Shown here piece after piece: positions 7,986 to 19,300 of a stretch of 31,286 nucleotides of DNA. Source of the DNA: a virus. Position 1 is the stretch's first letter. Each line of letters starts with the position of its first letter. The notes beneath the pieces are model-generated. The model was given only the letters and a program-made list of their open reading frames with translations, was not told the origin of the DNA and did not search any database. The position numbers were made by a program, and so were the translations under genes. The stretch lies in IMG/VR virus record IMGVR_UViG_3300010300_000059, positions 1 to 31,286 of that record; one strand, given 5' to 3'.

Positions 7986-10322
7986 ATGGCAATGGAAAAC
8001 CTACTAAGGATTGCTAACAGGACTGAGGACTTGCCTGATCAAGCGCTGGCACAGCTTGCAAAAGCTGGTGGCATTGAAGGTGTGATTGCTGCAAGCGAAA
8101 TGAAAGCTCGTAGCGATATACGCAAAGATGCGCAGATGCCACAACAAGGACAGATGCCTCCTGTAGTGGATCAGCTAATTAATATGGCTAACCGCCAAGC
8201 TGCACCACAAATGCCTCCTATGGGTCAACCTATGCCCCCACAAGCCCCACAAGCTGCACCTATGGCACAGGGTGCTGCTGCCGGTAGACAGGCTCTTATG
8301 GCCAGAGGAGCGCCTACAGCGCCTAGTGCGCCTATGCCTCAAGGCATTTCGCCTGAGTTGGCTGCGCTTGCAGCGCGAGGTGGTATTCCTGCAATGCAAG
8401 CTGGCGGTTTGATACGTCGATTCCAAGCTGGTAGTCAGGGCGCTATTGGTGTCAACCAACAATACATGGACGCACTTAGCCAGTTCCTTGGGTATGACCC
8501 ACAAGCAATCCTTAGTGGCAATATACAGGTGCCTTCTGGTTTTAATTTGTCGCAACAGCAGCTAGATGATTTGCAGTCGCAGTATGAAGAAGCTATGGCT
8601 GGAACAGACATTTATCAGCCAGAAGTGGAAGCGGCAGGGCAAGCATATAAAGCCTCTACTTTTGTTCCAAACCCACAATTTACTCCTTTCCAACGTTTGA
8701 TTGGAGTGGGATCAGCGGGAGTGGATATTCCAAACCCCTTAACCAAAGAACAGACCATGGATGCTGCGTTACAGAGCCAAAGACAACAAGCTGCTACTGC
8801 GTTATTTCGCCAATCTGGATTGCCGCAGGGCAACATACAAAGCCGTACCCCTGTGGGTTCACAGGTCGGAGTACAAGCCCTTATCCCCGGTGGCGCTCAA
8901 GGAATAACATTGCCGCAAGGGTATGGCCCTATGGCCGCGCCAGCACCAGCCGCTCAACCTAGTGGGTCTATCAGTAACGTAATAGCAGCTCCCGGCACAA
9001 CTCTTGCGACACTGCCATCAAGACAAAACTTTATTAACAGCATTCTTGGTAACGCAGCAAACGCTGCGGCTAGCGGTACTACTAGCGGTACTACTAGCGG
9101 TACTACTAGCGGCCCCACTACTAGCGGCACCGCTGGCGCTGGGACAATAAGTACATTTGCAACTCCAGAAGATGCGGTGGCACAAGCAACTGGCCCATTT
9201 AATGTTCCAGTAAATGATTTAACTGTTGCGGGGATTACTCCATATGAGCAAAGCCCGCAATTTGCTGCGGATCGAGCGGCGTTGCAGCAATTGGATTCTC
9301 AACAAATTAAAATAAATGGATTGCAGGGTGACTTATTAAAAACTCTGCAAGAAAGAGAAGCAAAATATAATAAAGAAGTAGATGCTTCTGTTAGGAAGCT
9401 CGCGGATTTAGAAAAAGACTTGCCTACCCGCCAAAACATTAAAGATCGTTTAAAGAAACAAACGTCGCTTGGCATGGCTCAAGCATTCTTTCAAGCGGCT
9501 GGAAGTAAAAGCCCAGACTTTATTACGGCAATGTCTCAAGGATTGGCTGGTGCCGCTGGCGTTATGAACAAGATGACAGGCGAAGAGCAGAAAGAACTTT
9601 ATGCACACGCCTTAGCTGAGTATCAAAGAGAGCAAGGTAAGGCTAACACTGCGTTTAAACGACAAGAAAACGCAATGAAGAAGATTACTGATGCGCAAAC
9701 TTTTCAAGCAACCTTGGCAACATCTAATAAAACCGCCAGAAATCAATTAGCAAGGATGAGGCAGGATAGTTACTACGACGCAATGCGTATTAATGTTGAT
9801 GTTGATAAAGCTAATCAAAAAAATCTATTAGAAACCTACAAGATTTCTGCGGACGAATATAAAGACTTTAGAACAGAGCGAGCAACCGCTGCTGAAAACA
9901 GAAATAAGGTTATTGAAACCGCATATAGTACGGAACAATCGGCTGATATGAAGCCAGAGCAGAGAATCCTACAGGCAGATATTGCAAATAGTTATGCTCA
10001 ACAGTATGTGCGTGGTGCGCAACAAAACATTAATAGCTCTATAGAGCGTATTGTTAAGGATTTAAGTAGAGAGTTTAAGAAGCTTGAAAAACAAATTCCT
10101 GATCCAGCGGAAAGAATGCAAGCAGCAAGGGCGCTGCTTGAAGATAGAATGGAAGAAGAAAATCTTGCAGGAGATAGGGCGGTATTAGATTTGTATGCGC
10201 AAGATTTGTTTGAATTAGCTGCCGCTAACAACTCACCCGCTGCAAAGAGAAGATTCTATCAAAAACCACAAAATCATTTTATTAATCCAAAGGCGCTTGG
10301 ATATGCGTTAACAGCTCCTTAA
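7986..10322 (+). CDS. Second internal virion protein candidate
   Basis: The 778-aa product has an N-terminal helical segment (about 1-45), a Met/Pro/Gln-rich low-complexity region (about 50-130), a conserved-looking MQAGGLIRRFQAG motif near 135-148, and a Gly/Thr/Ser tandem repeat at about 362-385. A long charged helical C-terminal half follows from about 430, with probable coiled coils. The start codon directly abuts GTTTAAAC; AAGG is 9 bp upstream. The stop overlaps the next ATG by one base. It resembles the middle-sized ejection protein of podoviruses by size and order only. One GTTTAAAC lies inside (9653-9660, Phe-Lys). Confidence 0.5.
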   Translation: MAMENLLRIANRTEDLPDQALAQLAKAGGIEGVIAASEMKARSDIRKDAQMPQQGQMPPVVDQLINMANRQAAPQMPPMGQPMPPQAPQAAPMAQGAAAGRQALMARGAPTAPSAPMPQGISPELAALAARGGIPAMQAGGLIRRFQAGSQGAIGVNQQYMDALSQFLGYDPQAILSGNIQVPSGFNLSQQQLDDLQSQYEEAMAGTDIYQPEVEAAGQAYKASTFVPNPQFTPFQRLIGVGSAGVDIPNPLTKEQTMDAALQSQRQQAATALFRQSGLPQGNIQSRTPVGSQVGVQALIPGGAQGITLPQGYGPMAAPAPAAQPSGSISNVIAAPGTTLATLPSRQNFINSILGNAANAAASGTTSGTTSGTTSGPTTSGTAGAGTISTFATPEDAVAQATGPFNVPVNDLTVAGITPYEQSPQFAADRAALQQLDSQQIKINGLQGDLLKTLQEREAKYNKEVDASVRKLADLEKDLPTRQNIKDRLKKQTSLGMAQAFFQAAGSKSPDFITAMSQGLAGAAGVMNKMTGEEQKELYAHALAEYQREQGKANTAFKRQENAMKKITDAQTFQATLATSNKTARNQLARMRQDSYYDAMRINVDVDKANQKNLLETYKISADEYKDFRTERATAAENRNKVIETAYSTEQSADMKPEQRILQADIANSYAQQYVRGAQQNINSSIERIVKDLSREFKKLEKQIPDPAERMQAARALLEDRMEEENLAGDRAVLDLYAQDLFELAAANNSPAAKRRFYQKPQNHFINPKALGYALTAP
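9071..9124 (+). repeat. 12-bp tandem repeat encoding Ser-Gly-Thr-Thr
   Basis: Three exact copies of a 12-bp unit (TAGCGGTACTAC) are followed by degenerate copies, giving a flexible Gly/Ser/Thr linker in the virion protein. Such arrays are prone to slippage, so the copy number may differ between relatives. Confidence 0.85.
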
Positions 10323-13300
10323 TGGCTACACAAGAAGAAAGGATTCAGCAGTTAATCGCTACGCTGCAAGGCCCAGCGCCGGGTTTGAGGCGTAGCTTCG
10401 ATGCTCCACCAGAAGGTTTGAGGAGATCGCTGTTACCGCGACAGCTTAATGTTCCCGATACACAGCAAGGAAGCTTTTTAGATATAGCGTCTGGTGCGCC
10501 AATGCAGCCAGCACCCTTCGTTCAGCAACCTGTGCAGCCGCCACAGCCCATGCCAGAGCCAACAACTGGTTTGGATTTATTTAAAGCGTTTGATTCGCCA
10601 TTTGCTACTGAGCCTCCCCCAAGTACCACAGGCATGTTTGAGGGCACAGACGATAGCCTGTACGCCGTTCCTCGTGGTATAGCTCGTGGTGCTATGCAAA
10701 CAGGTCTTAGCATGGCTGAAGGCATGTTTTCTATAGTAGATATGTTGGCCGATATACCGGATGCGGTAGGTTTGGCGGCTACGAAAGACTTAGTAGATCG
10801 AGAAACTTCTGAGTTTTTTCAAAACATACAAGAAGCAAAGCGGTATGTTGGAAATGAAGAAGGCATGATCGGAAAGCTTTTTGAGGGTGTTGGAAGTATC
10901 TTTACTTTCGCCCTTCCCGGCTTGGGTCAGGCTGGAGCATTAGCCAGAGGAACCGCATTAGCCGCTAAAGGGCCGCAGTATCTTGAGGCATCAAGAAGAG
11001 CGCTTGGGTTGGCTAAAGGGTTAAGCGGAATTAAATACACATTTGCTGGCTCTGCTGGTGCGGGTCAATCGAGTGCTATGCTTGAGGCATACAAGGCCGC
11101 TGGCAATGATTACACCGTAGGGCAACGCAATCTTGCAACTGCTCTTGGCATTCCAATTGGTCTTCTTGAATTGCTTGCCCCTGAGATGGTGTTGCGAGGT
11201 ATACCCAATAGTATAGCTGGAGCCACAAAGAGCCAGATACTTCGTCGTTTAGGCGAGGCTGGAACCACAGGCATCGGTGAGGGTGCGCAGGAAGCGTTTT
11301 CTGGTGTACTGCAAGAGGTTGCCGCCAAGCTCAACTACAACCCAGACATGCCTATTGGCGAAAGTATGCTGTCTGACTTTGGTTATGGCGCGGGTGCCGG
11401 TGGCATATTTGATTTACTTACACGCGGCAAGGTTCGCTACCCCAAGAGTGACAAAGAGATCACCAAGGAGTATCAGGACTCTACTCCATTAGCCCCTCTT
11501 GATGATGAATTTATTCAAGATGCACAAAGAAATGAAACGGCAATAGCCGTATATGACGCTGATGGCAATCAGTTATCTGGCCAGATTATTGGCACAGATG
11601 GTGATGATGCAAAGGTACTTATTGATGAAGAGTTATTTTATGTACCGCTAAACCAGACTCCTTCAGAAGATCAAGGGCTTTCGTTTGCCAAAGATGCTGA
11701 TCTTATTACTCCTCGCTACCAGATTGATGGCCGTGATGTCGGCTCACTAACAGCGCAGGAACTAGAGGAAGCGAAGCTAAGAGCGTTCTTGCCGCCAGAG
11801 CTAGTGGCTGATGTAGATGCTGGCAATTTGTCCGTGTTAGAAGCTGTGAAAGCAATGAACATCGGAGAGGATGGCACCGCTCAAGTTAGTGCAAAGAAAG
11901 CCTATGACGTAAAAGCAATTGAAGCGGAGCTTGATAGAAGAAACCCAAGCCGCGAGAGCAACAGGCCCACAGCAAACAATGACAAGCAGCTTACTGATGA
12001 AGAGGCTGGAATCATTGATTCGGGGGAAAATGCAGATGAAGCAAGCGATCCAATTATTAGCGGTATTCTTGGGGACGATACTGATACTGTTATTGGCAGA
12101 GTAGCTGGTGATAAAGACGTTGAACGCTACGATGACATAGAAGACAAGGCTATAAAGGCTGCGTTTAAACGAGGCAGGGTTCCTAAGAAGGCGCAAGCAG
12201 GGCTGATTGATGAGGTTGCTGGGACAGAAGGCGCATCGCTAGCTGACTTAGATAACGCGCAAAAAGCGCAGTTGATGGATAAAGCGTTTGGCTATCAAGA
12301 TGCACAAAAAGCCAAAGCAGAAGCAGCAGAGCAGCAGCGGGTGGCCGATGAGGCGGCAAGGCAAGCAGAAGCTGATGAGATTAAACAGGCGTTAGGGCCG
12401 ACTACAGAGGCCGTAGACGGCTCTGCCCCTGCGTTTGAAGAGCCATTAGACGAAGACCAAGATGAAGAGTTGGTCGTATCAACAGAAAAACAAAATCGTA
12501 GGGCAGCGTCTTTTCGTAAACGTCTGGCCGATGCAGAAACACCAATAGACCGCATAAACGCTGCGGTTAGCATGATAACTCGTGGCCAAGTAGATAATAA
12601 TCCTCAGTTAATTGCTGAAGGCGAGGCAGCATTACGCGCAGCCGAAGCCGAAGGATTTACGGTTCAAGAAGGAACGCGAAAAGGAGACACAAGAACTTAT
12701 AGCGAAGACGATGAAGGACTTATTAGAGACATAACTTTTGAAAATGCGCCGAATGAAGGCGACATTGAAACAATAGAGAGAGTCCAAAAAGTAGGAATAC
12801 TCCAAGATGGGGAGCTGGTTCAAGTTCCACAAATAACGACTAGTTATAAAGCTCCAGACCAAGCGCCAGAGGCGCAAACAACCCAAGATCCATTTCAATC
12901 TAAGGCAGTAGAAGACTCCAAGCCTCGATACAGAAATGTAATGCCTGTTTTTGAGTCGCAGCTAGACAAGGCGTTGTACATAGTCGGCAACCCTAGAAGC
13001 AAATCTAAAGCTGATGATCAGATCATGGGCGAGTTACGCAAGTATCTTGGTCGTGGTGCGCCGGGATTTCCTGACTCAGAAATTCGCAGCCTCGGTATGT
13101 TGGTGCGACAAAAGGTTAAAGAGTTAGGTGAGCCAGCCCAGCAAGGGGATCAAACAGACTTTGATGTACCCCAGATAGCCGAGCCTAATGTAAGCGCTAA
13201 TGAGCTACAGCGAAGGTTGGAGGGCGTTCCGGTGCCTACGCCGGAGGTTGATGCGACTCCAGAGGTTGTAGTAGAGGCAGAGCCAGAAGTCGTAGTGGAA

Positions 13301-16300
13301 GCGGAGCCAGAAGCAAAGCCAGCCAAGCGTCTACAGACTAAAAAGCAAAAAGCGTTAAGTGCTAAAGAAAAGAAAGACATTGTAAATTTTGCTAATGGAT
13401 TGCTTTTAGAAAAAGACAGTGCGTCTGCGCCGTTGCGGAAGCTAGTAAGCGATGCTTATGGTGAGCAAAGGGCGCAAGGAAAAGATCACAACGGGGCATT
13501 GGATGCCTTGGAAACGAACGAAGATCTTATTGAGGCTGCGAATCAAGAAGACGAACTGTCTGATCTTGATGACATTGATTTTCTACGCAAGGAAGGGCTT
13601 CAAGATACTGGTGTCATACAAGGAACTCAGGTCACTGCAACTCCTGATGGGCCGGGAATTGTTAAAAGCAAAGCGCCATTAGATATAAACGACTTTAACC
13701 GAGTTAAGGCAATAGTAAACTCTATTGCCCCAGAAGCTAACTTGGTGGTGGCAAGCCAGCTTTATGGGCCTAGTAGGGGCGGCGAAGCAAATCAAAATGA
13801 AGTAGAGATTGATGGCGTTGTATACCCAATGGAAGAAGCATTGGGATTACAGGCTGGCAACATAGTGGCCGTGTCATTAGCTGATGGGTTTCTTGACCCA
13901 CAAAACCGCGCATACCACGAAGCCACGCACTTTCTGTACAACAACAACTACCTTACAGATAAAGATAAGGCAGATCTTGCAGCCAACATAGATAGGTTGC
14001 AGGGCATTGTATCCAATCACTTGGGCGCAACAGAGTATAATCGCGCTTTTGATGGGCTTACGCCGGAGCAGAAGCTTAACGAGCTAATAGCGTATGGCTC
14101 TGCGCTATACAATCGTGGGTTAGACATAGATGGCAAGGTGCCAAAAGAGTTTAACCCCGGATTGCGTAGGATATTCAGCAAGATTGCAAAGCTGTTTAAA
14201 CAGATTAAGGCGGCATTTTCTGGGGAAGGAAGACCTGCTGAGATCGAGCAAGTCTTTGAAGAGATACGACAAGGTCGCGTAGGAAAGCGCTTACCACAAG
14301 CAACAAGCCAGTTTGATGCGACAGGTCTATCTGCATCTACGCCGCTTTACATGATAAAGCAGGGGCCAGCAGCGGCAGTAACAGAGGCTAGGCCACAGAT
14401 AAAGTCTCGACTTGTTGGCACATTGCAGGGCAAGGCATCACAGAAAGCGTTGCCAGAAGCTTGGGCTACCATCAAGAAGAACGACAAGGGTAAAGACCAG
14501 CTATCAGGAATACTCCAAGGCACCAAGATAGAAGAGTTTAACGACTCTAAGCTTGCGTCATTCTTAGCAACCTTGCCTCAAGACAAAGCTGTATCAGGTC
14601 AGGAGTTGTTAGACCATGTATCCGACATGGAGCAAATTGTTGAAATACAAATCTATGGACGGCCAATAGATAGGTCTGCTTACGGAAGATCAGAAGATCG
14701 CGGCCCCGGCATTGATTCTGAGACCGCTTATCGGGCTGCGTTACAAGAAGACAGAAACAATCAAGCGTTTAATCAGGTAGCTAATCAGGCAATGACTAGC
14801 TTGCGCCTCAACAAGTTTGCGATGAATGTTATTGAGCCGCTCAAGATGTACTTGTCAACCAATGACAGTGTGCCTAATCCATCTGTTGATGGCCCAGCAT
14901 TGCCGCAAAGCATTCAGTCTGCGCTAAATGAAATAAGCGTATTTACTGAACCAACTGATAATCAACGCAAAGGGCTTATTAAAGCTCTAACATTGGAAAT
15001 TAAAGATCCAAAATCGGGATTTGATAAAAAGTTATTGGGTCAGATCCTTGTAGAAAATAGCTACAAAGGGCAGCAACTTAAAGCAACAGAAGAAGAAGCG
15101 GAATCAATAAACTTAGATCCGACACTAACAAAGGCTGGTGTAGGCTCAGAGGTTTCTGTAGACCCGACAGAAAGTGAAGCTCCTAATTTCTACTATGCTT
15201 ACACAACGATGGGTGGCAGAGAAATACCACAACCTCCTGAAGGTCAACTCCCTGCCGCGCTTGAAGATCGAAACTATAGAGACATTGTTTTATCGGTTCC
15301 CACATTAGCTGGCGAAGGCTGGTATCACGGACATTTTCCCGATATACGAAACCCGATTATGCATATGAGGGTGTCAGATATTGTTTTGGATAATGGAGAT
15401 ATAGCTCTTGTTGTGGAGGAGATTCAATCGGATCTTCATCAAAGCGCCCAAACGCAGATGAAGGCGCTTGCAGCAAGTGATTTGTATAGCGATGGCCAGA
15501 TTTCATCAGACAACTTTGACCGTTTAAACAGGGAAGAAAAACAGCTAGTCCGACAAGCTGTTGATGAATACAAAGATAAAGTTTATGGCGTAACAGTCCC
15601 TGATCTTCCGCTTAAAAACGAAAATCAACGCCTAGCATTTGCTATGGATATGCTTACAAAGATGGCTGTTAAAAATGGCTATGATCAAATAGCAATATCA
15701 AATAGCGAAATGCAAGTAGAGCGTTATCGTAATGGCGTCAAAGAGCATATTGATGGTTTGGTGTTGAGCGCTTTGCCCAAAAAAGTCATGCGGCCCAAAA
15801 CAAGAAACTCAGATGGCTCTGTGTTATTTGAGGTTGTCCGAGACGAACTTGGTGGCGCTAAAGACTTAGGGTTTACCGACAAAGAAATTGATGAAATGGA
15901 AGAGGATGGCATCATTCTTTTCAAAGAAGACGTTTTGGCGCGGCTCAATGAAAACATAGGGTTACTTACTCCAGTAGAGTTAGATATAGATCAAGATCTA
16001 TCCTTTCCCAAAGCACAAGCTTTAGGTGGAATGCCCCTTGGTCAGGAAGCATTCTTAGAGCAAGAAGAAAAAGTTCAGTATGCTGATCAGGCAATTAGCC
16101 AAGCTTTTGAGCGGGTTGAAGATCTTTTTAATCCGCAAGTCAAAGGCGATTTTATGTTGCGCTTCTTCAATCTTGATCTGGAAGCAGCAGAAAGAGCTAT
16201 TAAGTCAGAATTTGACGAGTCTTCGGAAGCGCTGTACGAGGATGTTGTTGCTCTGTCAATGGCGCAAGCGCTTATAGAGCGGAACCCGTTAATACCCAAG

Positions 16301-19300
16301 AAGATTCTTGCTTCATATACGCAGCCAGTAGAAGGCGTGAGTAATGAAGGCGAGTATTTTTCTGGCAGTTTTTACAGGGGCACTATTGAGCTAGGTGAAA
16401 AAGATTCTAGGTTGTCATTTGATAACGCGCTTAAGCTCAACGTAAACGATTGGCTCGGAGAAAACATATCTAAGCTTGTATTGGATGAGATGGGTACGAG
16501 TTCAGGATTTTATGCGCCAAACTTGGTGTCTTTTGTACAAGAAAAGATTACTCAGCTAGAGCAGCTTAAAGCAAAGAAGGAGCGAGGAGAGCAGCTTACT
16601 GCACAAGAGTTAGAATCTGAAAGCTTGTTGGATGTTCCCGCTATACGGGACGCTAGAGACAGAACTACGGGCGCTATTGATTTGCCTGTGGGCGGTGGGT
16701 TTGAAAACATTTACGACCAAAAGATGCCGCAGCAGCTTGTCGAAGCAATGGCTCGGTTGTTTGGAACATCAGGCAAGCCGTTTAAAAAAGCCAAAGAAGA
16801 AATAAAACGCGCCAATAAAGACAAGCGTTTGTATATTGGCACAGGCGATTCTCCGCTTACAGGGATGGGCGATGTCATTCCTTTTGAAGAAGCAACGATT
16901 GTTGACATTAGCAATGATCCTGCTGCGTCTGCTGGTAGCCGCAGCCGACCAATAGGGGAGGGCACAGCAGAAGCGCAAGCCTTGCAAAGAGCGTTGATCG
17001 AAAGCGATACGACACAAGATTTTTTTAGGGAGAGAGATCCAGATTTTCCAGCAGAAGATTTTGGGGATGTAACACAACGATACGCAATTACTACATCTCC
17101 TCAGAGAAACCAGTTACGAACATTTGAGATCACTGATGACATGCGCTCATCAGATCAATTGCAAGAAGCATCAGAAATATACTATGCCCGTAAAGAGAAT
17201 GATCGCGTAGAGGCTACAAACAAAGGCACCGATGACCTAAGAGGCGTATTTAAGAATGCCCGTCAGAGGGGAATAGACTTCATCAACAGCTTGCCGTTCT
17301 TCAATACACTAAGGGCAATGCCAGATAAGAGAGAGTTTTACCTGTCACGAGCAGAATACCTTGGTGTTGTGGCACGATCCTCTAAGATCGCTGAATACCT
17401 TAGAGATGAGATTGGCAACAAGTTCCTGACACGGAAAGGCTCAAAGAACCGACAATCTACGGAGCTTTTGCGCAGCACTATCTATCAGTACATGACCACA
17501 GGTGAACCTGCTCAAGAAGAGGCGCTGTTTAAACAGCTTCAAGCGCTTGACAACCGGGCAGCGGCAGCAGCGTTTAAAGCTAAGGACATGATTGAGCGCC
17601 TTGGTGGTGAGCTTATGAATGCTGGACTGTTACCAGCCAAGACATACTTTGAGAACAAGCGCTCATACTTGCCGCGCATGTACTTGAAGCATGTGCTTGA
17701 AGATAAGCGGGACGCTAAGTTCAGCTATCTCAAACAAAGAAAAGATTTAGACCCAGAAGCGCAAGAAGCGTTGGGCGCAATTAATGAGCTTGACCCTGCC
17801 TTCCTAGTTTCTCGCGCCATACAGCGGCCTGTAAGGGATTTGCAGTTTATAGAGTGGATGAACTCTATATCTGAGAACAAGAACTGGACTACTAATGACG
17901 ATCAGTTTTTGGTTCCGTATGGCCCACCGGACGAGAACGGACAGCCATCTAATGTGAGCGGTTTTTATCTTATAAATGAGGTGCAGACGCTTCGTGATAT
18001 AGCAACGGCGCTAGAAGCAGCAGAGCCAGAGCGAGCAGCAAGACTCCGTAACGACGCAGATCAAATGGAACAGGCTGTAATAACTACGTTTGAAGAGCGC
18101 GGCCTATCGGAATACTTAACTGATCCCAATAAGGATATATCAGTTGCTCTCCAGCAATATGGTGACCAATACAGGCGCGTCCCGAAAACAAGAGAGTATG
18201 GTTTGCTTGCTGGCCGGTTAGTGCGAACAGAGATCTATGATGATGTCGTTTCGTCAGGCGCAATGCTCAACGTGGGCGACGAGGCATACGTTAATCTCAT
18301 GTCGAAGGGCCGCAAATTCACGGCTGTCTGGAAGACCATCAAGGTTCCGCTTAACCCACCGACCATTGCGCGTAACACTTTCAGTAACGCCATACTGATT
18401 CACTTGTCAGGTGTGCCATTCCATCGCGTTCTTCCTCGCATGATTGAGGCTGCGAGAGAGATCGTTGCGTACAGAAACAATGACTTTGAAAACTCCAAGC
18501 ACTTTGCAGAGATGCTAAAGCGAGGAGTGCAGCAGTCATCATTTACTGATCAAGAGCTTATGCAGATGTCTGATGACATGCTTGATTTCTTAAAGTCAGT
18601 TGATGCAAAAGACATCGGGTTGTTGGGTTGGCTCAAGCTAAATACATGGACGCGATTGGCAAACAAAGCCAGCAACATATATCAAGGCATTGAAGTTGTA
18701 GGCAAGACTGCAATAGCCATAGATGTAATGGAGCGACAGGGCGGCTCGGCAGACGATGCATTCTTAAAGGCTCAAGAGTATCTGTTTGATTACTCTGATG
18801 TCCCGCAAGTGGTGCGTGGATTGCGACAAAGCCCCTTGGGTATCCCATTCCTTACGTTCCAATACAAAGTTCTACCAGTATTGGCAAAGACTGCATTGCG
18901 TAACCCAACTAAGTTTGCGCCATATGTCGCCCTTAGTTATGCGTTGCCATCGTTGTTTATGTCTATGTTCGATATAGACGATGATGAGTACGAGCAAGTT
19001 AAGAAGTCACTGCCTGACTACCTGAGAAACAATCCCGGCCTTATACCGTTGCCAGCTAGAGATGCACAAGGTCGCTTGCAGTTTATGGACACAAGCTATT
19101 TGTATCCTTGGGGTTCTCTGTCTGGCCTCGGAGCAAATCTAGCCGCTGGTGTTAAGACTGCAACAGGCACAAAGGCAGCGGAAGATCAGGGCTTCAGCGT
19201 TAAAGATGTCACCTCGTTAGTGGGCATGTTTGGTGGCCCAGCATGGTCGTTGTTTGGCGCATCACAAAATCTTGATCCGTTTACACAGCGTCCAATAGTT

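Noticed and set aside
8175-8555. 126-aa antisense ORF inside the 778-aa virion gene
   Set aside because: It is a shadow of a low-complexity, Gln/Pro/Met-rich coding sequence and does not resemble a protein domain.
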